Assembly (NCBI GenBank): GCA_964369665.1
Contig: CAYJFS010000003.1
Location: 186,001-250,000, forward strand
Reading direction: 5' to 3'
Length of the DNA: 64,000 nucleotides
DNA from: Bilophila sp964369665
GTDB taxonomy: Bacteria; Desulfobacterota; Desulfovibrionia; Desulfovibrionales; Desulfovibrionaceae
Both the position numbers and the translations under genes were made by a program. A model generated the notes under the pieces. It searched no databases, was not told where the DNA came from, and saw nothing but the letters and a program-made list of their open reading frames with translations. How positions within the stretch are numbered: position 1 is the first letter of the stretch; every line of letters begins with the position of its first letter. Of the stretch, positions 18,518 through 27,425 are shown in pieces.

Positions 18518-19369
18518 ATGCAGCAAAAACTCCCCTTTATTGTTGGTATACTAGCTGTGCTCCTCATAGTTCTTTCTCAAACTATTTTTATTGTAAATCA
18601 AACAGAAAGAGCTCTAGTTCTTCAACTTGGAGAACCAGTAGATCGTATTTTTGAACCAGACATCCATTTTAAACTCCCGTTTATTCAAAATGTTATCTTT
18701 TTTGACGCTCGTGTTCTTGATTATGATGCTCGTGCTGCAGAAGCACTCACAAGTGACAAGAAAGCTATTGTCCTTGATAACTATGCTCGTTGGCGTATTG
18801 CCGACCCTCTTGAATTTTATAGAACCGTTAAAACTATCCCTAGTGCTCAAGCACGTCTTGACGATGTCGTCTATTCTCAACTACGTGCTCATGTAGGTAA
18901 ACATACTCTTACAGAAGTTGTATCTAAAGATAGAAGTAAAATTATGTCTGATGTTACACAACGTACTTCTAATATTATGAAAGAATATGGTATAGAGGTT
19001 ATTGATGTTCGTATCAGAAGAACAGACCTCCCTTCAGAAAACCAACGTGCTATTTTTGGCAGAATGCGTGCTGAACGTGAACGACAAGCAAAACAATATC
19101 GATCTGAAGGAACAGAAGAATCAACAAAACTACGATCACAAGCAGACAAAGAAGAAGCTATTATCCTTGCAGAAGCACAACGTAAAGCTTCTATTATTCA
19201 TGGTGAAGGAGATGCTGTTGCTGCAAAAATTTTTGCTCAAGCATTCAAAAAATCTCCAGAGTTTTATGAGTTTCAACGTGGGCTTGAGGCTCTCCGAAAT
19301 GGGTTGAAATCTAATACACAAATAGTGCTTACTAATGATGACCCACTATTACGCCCTATTCAAAAATAG
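18518..19369 (+). CDS. hflC: HflC, partner SPFH protein of HflK
   Basis: 283 residues: N-terminal transmembrane helix (about 5-27), NQTERALVLQLGEP start of the SPFH domain, DARVLDYDAR, the long helix with RAERERQAKQYRSEG, then the FQRGLEALR region typical of HflC. Partner of HflK in the FtsH-regulating complex; the active sites lie in FtsH, not here. It follows hflK by five bases and precedes a CI-like regulator by 33 bases, suggesting a three-gene transcript. Confidence 0.95.
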   Translation: MQQKLPFIVGILAVLLIVLSQTIFIVNQTERALVLQLGEPVDRIFEPDIHFKLPFIQNVIFFDARVLDYDARAAEALTSDKKAIVLDNYARWRIADPLEFYRTVKTIPSAQARLDDVVYSQLRAHVGKHTLTEVVSKDRSKIMSDVTQRTSNIMKEYGIEVIDVRIRRTDLPSENQRAIFGRMRAERERQAKQYRSEGTEESTKLRSQADKEEAIILAEAQRKASIIHGEGDAVAAKIFAQAFKKSPEFYEFQRGLEALRNGLKSNTQIVLTNDDPLLRPIQK

Positions 19370-19402
19370 CTCACTTACGACACACTGAAAGAGAAAACAT
19401 CC

Positions 19403-20092
19403 ATGAATCTTTTTCAAGAAGTATATGATCGAGTCCTATTTGCTACTAACACAAAAACACAAGCAGAACTAGCAGAATTACTCGAAATTCGTCAATCAAG
19501 CATCTCTGATGCAAAAAAAAGAGGTACTATTCCCTCAGAATGGTATATTAAACTTTTTGAGCGTCTAGGACTTAATCCAGACTGGATAAAAAAAGGTATT
19601 GGTCCTATGTATCTTCGAACAGAGGAAGGATACATTCCAAGGGAACTACCAAATGATGTTCATGAGCCACCTGCATACTATGGTGAACCTATATCAAAAA
19701 GTTCATTGAGCACAGTATATTCTATGTGCTGTATCTATGAAGCTTCAAAAAATCCTGATTTACAAGCTATAGGCAAAATAGCTTTACCACAACCATATGC
19801 AGGCTCTGATATTCTTGTCTTTCGTACTGAATCAGACATATTCCTTCCCATTATCCGACGTGATACTTATTTAGGAATCAATATACGTCTAACACATCCG
19901 TCTTCAGGAGAAATTTATGCTGTATTTATGCCACATGAAGGTCTTACATTAAAACGACTGTTTCTTGATACAAAAAAAAATGGTTTCTACTTACGTACAG
20001 ATCAACAAACAACTTCTGAAGAATTTTTACCTGCAGACAAATATCCAAATCGTATTCTAGGTCGGCTAGCATGGGTACTCCAAACATACTAA
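19403..20092 (+). CDS. CI-repressor-like transcriptional regulator
   Basis: 229 residues. The N-terminal third is a helix-turn-helix of the phage CI-repressor type (TQAELAELLEIRQSSISDAK, then WYIKLFERLGLNPDWIKKG). The C-terminal half resembles the S24 peptidase-like dimerisation domain of LexA/CI proteins (SDILVFRTESDIF, then GEIYAVFMPHEG, LGRLAWVLQ). No clear Ser/Lys autocleavage pair can be assigned by eye. It lies 33 bases after hflC and may be co-transcribed; targets are unknown. No other phage genes surround it, so it looks like a resident regulator rather than part of a prophage. Confidence 0.75.
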   Translation: MNLFQEVYDRVLFATNTKTQAELAELLEIRQSSISDAKKRGTIPSEWYIKLFERLGLNPDWIKKGIGPMYLRTEEGYIPRELPNDVHEPPAYYGEPISKSSLSTVYSMCCIYEASKNPDLQAIGKIALPQPYAGSDILVFRTESDIFLPIIRRDTYLGINIRLTHPSSGEIYAVFMPHEGLTLKRLFLDTKKNGFYLRTDQQTTSEEFLPADKYPNRILGRLAWVLQTY

Positions 20093-20102
20093 CAACTACA
20101 CA

Positions 20103-21434
20103 TTAACCATAATCCTCAACAAAATCGACAAGTGAAACTAAATCATATTCCTGACACTCTATAACCTCTGCTTCAAGAAGTGCTCCAGGTGCAACACCTG
20201 GACCACTTATATATGTTACACCATCAATTTCAGGAGCTTGGAACCATGCCCTACCTATATGTAGTCCTGGCCAATCTTCATGTGCACTATCAACAAGTAT
20301 TGACAATTTTTGATCTTTAAATCGCAAAAGCCAATCTGCACTTATTGCCCTCTGTAGCTCCATAATTTCTTCTTTACGCTGTATTTTTATATGCTCTTCA
20401 ATCTGATTTGGCATAGCTGCTGAAGGTGTTCCTTCTTCTGCTTTATATGTAAATACACCTAAATGTTGAAAACGTAACTCTTCTAATTCTTTTAACATCA
20501 ATAAATACTGATCTATTGTTTCTCCAGGGAAACCAGTAATAATCGATGTACGTAATGCTGCATCTGGAAAAACTGAACGGATTTGATCAATGATTTTTTT
20601 GGGATTATGTGCAAAAGGTCTCCCCATACGAGTAAGGATATCTGGGTGTGTATGCTGTATAGGTACATCAAAATATGGAATAAAAGGTGTGCCTATCCCC
20701 TTCAAATACTGTAGTAATTCTTTTGTAATACCTGCTGGATAAAGATACATAAGACGCAATCTTTCTAAACCATCTAGTTCTACCAAATGATCTAATAGCG
20801 AGCATAATCCATATGGATCTCCAAGATCTTTACCCCATGCCAAAACATCTTGAGCAACTAAAGCAAGCTCTTTTACTCCCTGTGCAAGTAACTGTCGGCT
20901 TTCCTCTACTAACATAGAAATGGGGTATGAACGTAATGAACCACGAATAGAAGGTATTGTACAAAATGAACAGGTGTGTTGACAGCCATCACTAATTTTA
21001 AGCCAAGCATATGATTGTGCAGTACTTAATACTCTACCCATAACGAGTGATGCAGAAGGTAAACCTAAAGCTTGTACAAGAGTTTCACCACAAGTATCCA
21101 TATTTTTACTATCAAGCCAAACATCCACTTCAGGGATTTCTTTTTTTAAAAATTTTTCCCCATATCTAGAAACAAAACAGCCTGCAACAACAATAAGTGG
21201 TCGACTCTTCACACCTTCCACTTCTGCAACAAGCTGAATAATAGTTTCTATAGACTCTTGGACTGCTGAAATAATAAAGGCACAAGTATTAATAAAAATA
21301 AAATCAGCTTTATTAGGTGTAGTTATAAACAATAAAGGTAAACCTAATGAACCAAGGAGCCGCTCTGTATCAACACGATTTTTAGGACAACCAAGACTTA
21401 TGGAATAACACTTTAAAGACGATGATGCAGGCAT
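20103..21434 (-). CDS. rimO: Ribosomal protein S12 methylthiotransferase
   Basis: 443-residue radical-SAM methylthiotransferase that modifies the conserved aspartate of ribosomal protein S12. The N-terminal domain has three cluster cysteines (C16 in SLGCPKN, C51, C86). The radical-SAM triad is CQHTCSFC (C151, C155, C158), followed by SIRG typical of RimO. The C-terminal TRAM domain is also present. RimO is chosen over MiaB from SIRG and the PYFDVPIQH block. It ends 11 bases from the convergent CI-like regulator. Confidence 0.93.
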   Translation of the reverse strand: MPASSSLKCYSISLGCPKNRVDTERLLGSLGLPLLFITTPNKADFIFINTCAFIISAVQESIETIIQLVAEVEGVKSRPLIVVAGCFVSRYGEKFLKKEIPEVDVWLDSKNMDTCGETLVQALGLPSASLVMGRVLSTAQSYAWLKISDGCQHTCSFCTIPSIRGSLRSYPISMLVEESRQLLAQGVKELALVAQDVLAWGKDLGDPYGLCSLLDHLVELDGLERLRLMYLYPAGITKELLQYLKGIGTPFIPYFDVPIQHTHPDILTRMGRPFAHNPKKIIDQIRSVFPDAALRTSIITGFPGETIDQYLLMLKELEELRFQHLGVFTYKAEEGTPSAAMPNQIEEHIKIQRKEEIMELQRAISADWLLRFKDQKLSILVDSAHEDWPGLHIGRAWFQAPEIDGVTYISGPGVAPGALLEAEVIECQEYDLVSLVDFVEDYG

Positions 21435-21524
21435 ACAACCTCTTCAATAAAACACGATCAAACTTGACTATATTAATCCTTATTACTATAAACTCTATAC
21501 ATTAAAATATCTTAAACATAAAAA

Positions 21525-22169
21525 ATGAATAAATATAATTCTAAATTAACCCATATTGTTTTAGCTACACGTAATCCTGGGAAAATTCATGAGATAACAG
21601 CACAACTGCAAAATCACAACATCTCTGTATTAAGCCTTAAAGATTTTCCAAGATGCCCTGAAGTTCAAGAAACAGGAGTAACCTTTGCAGAAAATGCCTT
21701 GTGTAAAGCAAAAGCTGTTGCTCAATATACAGGATTTATAGCACTTGCTGATGACTCTGGTCTTGAAGTAGATGCCTTACATGGAGCACCTGGCGTCTAT
21801 TCTTCAAGATACGCAGATGATTTACCTAATATACCTGGGATGTCACAGGATGAAAAGAACATTCATAAACTTTTACAAGTGCTCATACATGTTCCATTTC
21901 AAAAACGTACTGCCCAATTTCAAACTGCTATAATTGCTTATCACCCCAATGGTAACAATATTCTTACTACTGGTATAGTAAAAGGCATTATCACTCTAGC
22001 TCCACAAGGTACTTATGGTTTTGGTTATGATTCTATTTTTCTTTTACAAAGACAAAACAAAACATTTGCAGAACTAACCACCAAAGAAAAAGAGCATTTT
22101 AGCCATAGAGGTAAAGCTTTAAAAAAATTCCTTAAAAAATGGGATACCTGGAAAGACAACATTACTTAA
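21525..22169 (+). CDS. rdgB: XTP/dITP pyrophosphatase
   Basis: 214-residue Ham1/RdgB protein that hydrolyses dITP, dXTP and ITP so deaminated purines are not built into DNA. Seen: LATRNPGKIHEI (substrate loop), FAENALCKA, ADDSGLEVDALHGAPGVYSSRYA, YGFGYDSIF and KEKEHFSHRGKAL. The pattern is complete. It precedes rlmN by 65 bases. In this window it complements the EndoQ-like nuclease, which by family acts on deaminated bases already in DNA. Confidence 0.95.
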   Translation: MNKYNSKLTHIVLATRNPGKIHEITAQLQNHNISVLSLKDFPRCPEVQETGVTFAENALCKAKAVAQYTGFIALADDSGLEVDALHGAPGVYSSRYADDLPNIPGMSQDEKNIHKLLQVLIHVPFQKRTAQFQTAIIAYHPNGNNILTTGIVKGIITLAPQGTYGFGYDSIFLLQRQNKTFAELTTKEKEHFSHRGKALKKFLKKWDTWKDNIT

Positions 22170-22234
22170 AATTATAAATTTTTTATATTTATTCCAAACT
22201 GTTATAATATAATTAAAAATTTTTAGGATAATTC

Positions 22235-23332
22235 ATGACAAATTTGGTAAATCTTACTTACCCTGAACTTGAAGACTTTGTTACTACTCAGCTCAAAGAA
22301 AAACCATTTAGAGCATTACAAATATGGCAATGGTTATGGCAAAAGCAAGTCATCAATTTCGATAATATGACAACACTTTCATTAATAGCACGAGCAAAAC
22401 TAAAAAATTTAGCTACTATAGAATTACCTAAAGTCATACATATACAAACCTCAAAAGACGGAACAAAAAAATTTTTACTTAAACTTTCCGACAATGCACA
22501 TATTGAAACAGTCATTATCCCAGCTCAAGGAAAAACAGGGAAAACTCGTATAACTCAATGCCTTTCATCACAGGTAGGTTGCCCTATGGGGTGTAAATTC
22601 TGTAATACTGCAACCATGGGCTTTATCCGAAACTTAACTGCAGGAGAAATTTTAGGCCAAATTATTACTGCAAAGATATATCTCAATGATCACAAAATAG
22701 ATAATCCTATTATTAAAAATCTTGTTTTTATGGGTATGGGTGAACCCTTATTAAACACAAAAGAACTTACACGTGCATTACAGATTTTACATTCAGAACA
22801 AGGTCTAAATTTTTCATCCAGAAGAATTACTGTCTCAACATGTGGTATAAAAAAAGGTCTTCAAGAATTTAGTAAACAACAACTTGCCTTTATTGCACTT
22901 TCATTACATGCACCAAACCAAGGCTTAAGAAGCATGCTTATGCCTAAGGCTGCCAAGTGGAATTTAGAAGAGCTCATGTATACCTTGCAACAATACCCTT
23001 TGCAAAAAAGAGAATATATCACCTTTGAATACCTTTTGTTAAATGGTATTAATGATTCACCTAACCATGCTAAAGAACTAGCTAAACTGGTTTCTCATGT
23101 GAAAGGAAAAATAAATCTTATACCCTACAATCCATCGCAAAAACAACCATATACAGCACCAACAGAAGAAGCCTTACTTGCCTTTGAAAAAATTTTATGG
23201 TCAAAAGGTATTACAACTATTGTTCGTAAAAGCCGAGGACAAGACATTGAGGCTGCATGTGGACAACTTTGTATTCTGCATAAAAAATCTCAGCTTGAAA
23301 AAAATAAAAAAACTATTCTAAAAAATTCATAA
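22235..23332 (+). CDS. rlmN: 23S rRNA/tRNA adenine-C2 methyltransferase
   Basis: 365-residue radical-SAM enzyme that methylates C2 of A2503 in 23S rRNA and A37 of some tRNAs. The cluster triad is CPMGCKFC (C116, C120, C123), GMGEPLLN binds SAM, and GQDIEAACGQL contains the catalytic C-terminal cysteine (C342). AGGA precedes ATG 22235 at normal distance. The last 20 bases overlap the convergent waaA end. Confidence 0.95.
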   Translation: MTNLVNLTYPELEDFVTTQLKEKPFRALQIWQWLWQKQVINFDNMTTLSLIARAKLKNLATIELPKVIHIQTSKDGTKKFLLKLSDNAHIETVIIPAQGKTGKTRITQCLSSQVGCPMGCKFCNTATMGFIRNLTAGEILGQIITAKIYLNDHKIDNPIIKNLVFMGMGEPLLNTKELTRALQILHSEQGLNFSSRRITVSTCGIKKGLQEFSKQQLAFIALSLHAPNQGLRSMLMPKAAKWNLEELMYTLQQYPLQKREYITFEYLLLNGINDSPNHAKELAKLVSHVKGKINLIPYNPSQKQPYTAPTEEALLAFEKILWSKGITTIVRKSRGQDIEAACGQLCILHKKSQLEKNKKTILKNS

Positions 23333-24620
23333 GAAGAGCAATACTTTTATCTACACCACCCTTTCTTGGTTCTAACCACATAGTAAAACGAGATAGAACA
23401 TCTTGTGTTGATTGAGTATTTTTTATTTGAGCTTCTAAACTTGCCTCTAATTCTCTTACAGAAAAACAAATATTTATTAAAGATAAAGAAGACAAACTAA
23501 CATCCTCTTCCTCAGCAAGTACTGGTTCAAAAACCCATAAAAAATTATCTAAGTGTTGACCAACACATGGGACTTTCCCCATACTTAATGGTTCAAGAAA
23601 ATTCTGACCACCTAATGGTGCTAAACTACCACCTACAAATACAGATTTTGCTAAAGAATACAGTTGTTCTAACTCTCCAAATTTATCCCAAATAATAATA
23701 TCTGCGATATTTTCTAAACTTAACGATACTAACTCTGAACGTTTTTTGAAAGGAAGTTTCACTGAATTCAACCTTTCCGTCCATGCTTTTACTCTATGCA
23801 TATGCCTTGGAGCAATGACAATACAAATCTTGTCTTTCCAACGAATATATAGACGCTTTATCATAGGAACAAGTAATGCTTCTTCTTCCTCTCTTACAGA
23901 AGCAAGTACAAGTAATTCTTTATCACATGATAGTTCAACTTTTGAAACTTCTCTTGATATAACTTTAGGAGTAGTCCTATCAAACTTAATATTAGGAATA
24001 AGACCTACATTATATTCTCCAAAAAGAGCAGAAAAACGTACTGCATCGTCAGAAGATATAGCAGCAATATACCAAGGTGCTACTGAACGCCAAAATTTGG
24101 GAAAAAACCAACTTATCCAATCATAACCTCTAAGGCTACTCTCTCTTATTCTACCATTAAGGATCAATACAGGTATATTTTTTTTACTACAAGCAATTAA
24201 TAACCCAGGCCAAAGTTCTGTCTCAAGAAGTACTACAACTTTTGGTTTTACCTGTTCTAAAGCTTTTTCCATAAGATATGGATCATCCAATGGAACAAAT
24301 TGAACTTGAATATTTATATCTTGTCTAATTGTCAGTAAATAATTTTTTGCCTCCTCTAAAACTATTTGGCCTTGTTCTGTCCAAGTAGTAAGCAAAAAAC
24401 GTAAACTTCTATTTTGTAATGGAATATGCTCAAGTAAAGTCCGAACAAGATAGGCTTCTCCACCAGAGGCAGCTTGTATCCAAACATCTGCTGAATCAGA
24501 CCAATTATAAGGGACTAAACGCTGCTCAAAGCCTTTTCGCAATCTTTTATGATGTTGCAAGAATGGCCGTATAAGTCTCCATAATATGGAATAACCAAAA
24601 GAAAAAAAACTATTATTCAT
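23313..24620 (-). CDS. waaA: 3-Deoxy-D-manno-octulosonic acid (Kdo) transferase
   Basis: 435-residue GT30 glycosyltransferase that adds Kdo to lipid IVA. Seen: N-terminal membrane-anchor helix, WIQAASGGEAYLV (usual VSVGE region), LLETELWPGLL (acceptor site), LNGRI, and C-terminal FVGGSLAPLGGQNFLEPLSMGKVP, the signature donor-binding loop. The usual HAxSxGE motif reads AASGGEA, with His replaced. Its start overlaps the end of ddl by eight bases, so the two are translationally coupled. Number of Kdo residues added cannot be predicted. Confidence 0.93.
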   Translation of the reverse strand: MNNSFFSFGYSILWRLIRPFLQHHKRLRKGFEQRLVPYNWSDSADVWIQAASGGEAYLVRTLLEHIPLQNRSLRFLLTTWTEQGQIVLEEAKNYLLTIRQDINIQVQFVPLDDPYLMEKALEQVKPKVVVLLETELWPGLLIACSKKNIPVLILNGRIRESSLRGYDWISWFFPKFWRSVAPWYIAAISSDDAVRFSALFGEYNVGLIPNIKFDRTTPKVISREVSKVELSCDKELLVLASVREEEEALLVPMIKRLYIRWKDKICIVIAPRHMHRVKAWTERLNSVKLPFKKRSELVSLSLENIADIIIWDKFGELEQLYSLAKSVFVGGSLAPLGGQNFLEPLSMGKVPCVGQHLDNFLWVFEPVLAEEEDVSLSSLSLINICFSVRELEASLEAQIKNTQSTQDVLSRFTMWLEPRKGGVDKSIALLMNFLE

Positions 24621-25536
24621 ATTCTCTAGTCTTTCTAAAATCTTGAACAGCTAAATGGAGTAATCTATCAACTAAAAGAGGAAAAGAAATCCCAATAGCT
24701 GCAGCTTCTTGAGGAACAAGACTTGTTGTTGTCATTCCTGGTATTGTGTTAACTTCTAACAAAAATAAAGTTCCATCATCACAAAGAATAAAATCAGAGC
24801 GACTATAATCTAATAAACCTAAAGCATTATGTGCTCTTAAAGAAATATTTTGGATATCTTGCAATATACTCTCTGCTAATGGAGCTGGACAAATTTCTTC
24901 TGCACCATCTAAAGAATACTTATTATGATAATCAAAGAATACACCACGACTTTGAATTAATACTGGAGGTAATGCTTGACCATCAAGTACACCACAAGAA
25001 ACTTCTTTCCCCTTAATAGACTCTTCAACTAAAACCTCCTCTCCAGCAGAAAATAAAGTACACATGGCCTGTAAAAGTTCTTCATCACTATACACAAGAC
25101 TAATTTTTATACTTGAACCACCCTTATTAGGTTTAACAAATAATGGATACTTAAGTTCATGTTGCCAGTCTTTACCAGGATCAATAGGTAAAAAAATACT
25201 TTTAGGTGTAACAATGCCTTCTTTACGAAAAAAAACTTTTGCTGCAGCCTTATGTAAAGCAAGGAATGATCCAGATGCATTTGAACCTTGATATGGACAC
25301 CCTATTCTTTCAAAGATAGCCTGAAAAAGACCATCTTCTCCTGGTGAGCCATGTAAATGAATAAAAGCAACATCATGCTGTTGTGCTAAAGGAATAATTT
25401 TTTCAAAATCTATAAGTGGATCAAGACAAGTAACAATATGCCCACATTGTTCCATTGCTGAAAGTATAGCTCCTGAGCTCTGTAAAGAAATATCACGCTC
25501 TGTAGACCAACCACCTACTAATAAAAGTACTTTCAT
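24613..25536 (-). CDS. ddl: D-alanine-D-alanine ligase
   Basis: 307-residue ATP-grasp enzyme making the D-Ala-D-Ala dipeptide of peptidoglycan. Seen: LLVGGWSTERDISLQSS near the N-terminus, HGSPGEDGLFQ, FVKPNKGGSS, EVSCGVL, YSLDGAEEICPAPL, RSDFIL and LEVNTIPGMT. All ligands for ATP and Mg appear present. First gene of a ddl-waaA pair reading leftward. A nearly 800-base gene-free spacer lies upstream. Confidence 0.95.
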   Translation of the reverse strand: MKVLLLVGGWSTERDISLQSSGAILSAMEQCGHIVTCLDPLIDFEKIIPLAQQHDVAFIHLHGSPGEDGLFQAIFERIGCPYQGSNASGSFLALHKAAAKVFFRKEGIVTPKSIFLPIDPGKDWQHELKYPLFVKPNKGGSSIKISLVYSDEELLQAMCTLFSAGEEVLVEESIKGKEVSCGVLDGQALPPVLIQSRGVFFDYHNKYSLDGAEEICPAPLAESILQDIQNISLRAHNALGLLDYSRSDFILCDDGTLFLLEVNTIPGMTTTSLVPQEAAAIGISFPLLVDRLLHLAVQDFRKTREYE

Positions 25537-26268
25537 GGAAAGGTAACTTAAACTCCTTTATAAAAAACCTTTTTATACCCTAATACACAACTTGCTTAAA
25601 ATTATTGATGCTTTCTATGTATATTCAAAAATATGCAGTACCACTCCAAACTCATGGTAATAAAATACACTATCCCTTTTCTTTTTCTAATTATACTGCT
25701 TGTATTAATTGTATAGTCACTCCAAAAGACACCATAAAAACCTCAAAACTTTTTATATAACCTGTCCACAACATAAAAGATGATTACCTCCATACGCTAA
25801 TGTATATTTTTTCGCAATATTACAATAAGCCATCCTTAGATATCTCAATTATCTATTTTTTAATTTAACTCTTTCTAAAGAGACTATAATATCTTACTAC
25901 CCTAAAACATTAGGGTGGAAATATACCTTTTGGCTACTACAAACAGCTATTGTTTTATGGGAAATGATAATCAGAGCTTCATTCTAAAACTATAAAAAAT
26001 AACTTAATGCGCATATGTATGATTAACAGCAAATATTATGGTTCAATTATCCATACAAAGCATAGTTTTAATATAGTCGTTAAATATTACCATGTCTTTA
26101 TCAGGCTAAACTAAAAAAAATACTTTCTATATAAAACTGAAAATAGTTTAGTATCATTTAACCAGCTTTAAATCATTCTTAATAAAAAACCTGCAATGCT
26201 GAAATTTAGCTCTTATACTTTAAGAAATTAAAATTAACTTTTCTTAAATTTATTATTTAATAAAGGCC
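25537..26268. other. Gene-free A/T-rich spacer
   Basis: No frame is worth calling on either strand and no RNA gene is recognised. A small hairpin (ACCCTAA/TTAGGGT, 25899-25916) stands out but has no T-run. The ddl promoter should lie close to 25537. Confidence 0.55.
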
Positions 26269-26293
26269 CAAAGGAATATAGATTATTCCTTTG
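26269..26293 (-). terminator. Hairpin after the CII-like gene
   Basis: CAAAGGAATA (26269-26278) pairs perfectly with TATTCCTTTG (26284-26293) across a five-base loop. It lies 33 bases past the stop of the leftward CII-like gene. The following T-rich stretch is interrupted by GGGCC, so it is a moderate candidate. Confidence 0.5.
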
Positions 26294-26326
26294 AACCCAA
26301 AAAATATAAAAACAACTTATTCAGCT

Positions 26327-26608
26327 TTACAATGAAAAGCTTCCACCGGATGATGATGATGAATTAGATGCATGAGGCTCAAGTCTATACCCCATCTCTA
26401 AAGCCATTTTTTCTAAAGGAGAAATATTCCCTGTTGTTTTCATAATATGTAACAATGTTTCTGCTCCAAGCTTTGCACCTGTATCATAAGGGTTCACTTC
26501 ACGTAATAATGTAGAGTATGGTTTACCTACAGCTTGTGCGATAGCTTTTGCTCCAAGAGGACTTTCCAAAACCAAGTCATGAACTGCACTAATAAAATCA
26601 TTAGACAT
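26327..26608 (-). CDS. Phage CII (CP76)-like DNA-binding protein
   Basis: 93 residues. The central part (AKAIAQAVGKPYSTLLREVN, then GAKLGAETLLHIMKTTGNISPLEKMALEMGYRL) resembles the phage regulatory protein CII/CP76 family, which has a helix-turn-helix fold. The tail is a Ser/Gly stretch (NSSSSSGGSFSL), unusual for the family. A good Shine-Dalgarno (AGGAGAGG) precedes the ATG, and a hairpin follows the stop, so it looks like an intact monocistronic gene. No other phage genes are near; long gene-free spacers flank it on both sides. Relatives occur as solitary genes in desulfovibrios as I recall. Targets unknown. Confidence 0.65.
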   Translation of the reverse strand: MSNDFISAVHDLVLESPLGAKAIAQAVGKPYSTLLREVNPYDTGAKLGAETLLHIMKTTGNISPLEKMALEMGYRLEPHASNSSSSSGGSFSL

Positions 26609-27360
26609 GATTCCTCTCCTAAACTAAAGTTTATTCCTTATAAAAACTATTAAAACTTCTAATCTATCTAAATTAGATGATTATCAAAAATATTCTAATG
26701 GCTGATGGATTATATCGCCTATAAAATAATATCTTTTATTCCATAGAACATATGGAACAAAAAAAAAACTCTAGAAAAGGAGTATAAGAAGAGTAGACAA
26801 ATAGAAATATCAATACCTATTAATGATACCCATATAAACTTTATCACATAAAACATATAGCCATAAATAAACAAAGTCATTACACCTAATAAAAATCTAT
26901 ACAAATAAGCTACTCACAAAAAATACTCAGGGGTATCTATTCCAAATAAAAATTATTCTAGTAACAGACATAAAAAAAGATATTTTTCTATTTAAAAAGA
27001 ATGTATCTTAATTAGGTATATAATTTTTATAATATATTATAAAAATTATTAAGGTTAATTATGAAATTTTTCTGAACTAGTATAACTGGCAATATAGTTA
27101 TATAAAAAAATCATAAATACTTTTTCTAAAAAAATTCATAGGAATGCTCTTGTAAAATTTATCTATGCCTTTATTAAGATTATACTTTTTAATCTATGAC
27201 TAAATAATTTTTATGTTGCTATACAAAACTCCACACTACTATATAAACCACCCAATTAGGTAATCTACTCTTTATATAAACAACGCTTATCCTAATTCCT
27301 TTAAACCTTATATTCTAAAAAATATGTGATTAAAGACTATCTAAACAAGAGTACTCTTGT
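26609..27360. other. Gene-free A/T-rich spacer with a short hydrophobic frame
   Basis: The spacer holds the CII-like gene's promoter region at its left end. A leftward frame of about 61 codons (26719-26904, TTG first codon) encodes a strongly hydrophobic peptide with no ribosome-binding site; it may be a membrane-protein remnant but is not called. A 30-base palindrome (27020-27049) is described separately. Nothing else is recognised. Confidence 0.5.
27020..27049. repeat. 30-base perfect A/T palindrome
   Basis: The two 15-base halves, centred between 27034 and 27035, are perfect reverse complements made only of A and T. It lies in the middle of a gene-free spacer, far from any gene end. Confidence 0.6.
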
Positions 27361-27398
27361 AAAAAAAATCTCTATGCACTTCATAAAGTACATAGAGA
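27361..27398 (-). terminator. Intrinsic terminator of dnaJ
   Basis: TCTCTATGCACTT (27369-27381) pairs with AAGTACATAGAGA (27386-27398) with one mismatch in 13 and a four-base loop. On the minus strand the stem is followed by eight T (27368-27361). It lies 27 bases past the dnaJ stop. Confidence 0.85.
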
Positions 27399-27425
27399 AA
27401 AAAATAAAATAATTTATTGTAAAAA

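Noticed and set aside
19403..26608. A prophage spanning the CI-like and CII-like genes
   Set aside because: The genes between them (rimO, rdgB, rlmN, waaA, ddl) are housekeeping; no integrase, structural gene or attachment site is seen.
26719..26904. 61-codon hydrophobic minus-strand frame
   Set aside because: TTG first codon, no ribosome-binding site and no recognisable family; possible remnant, not called as a gene.
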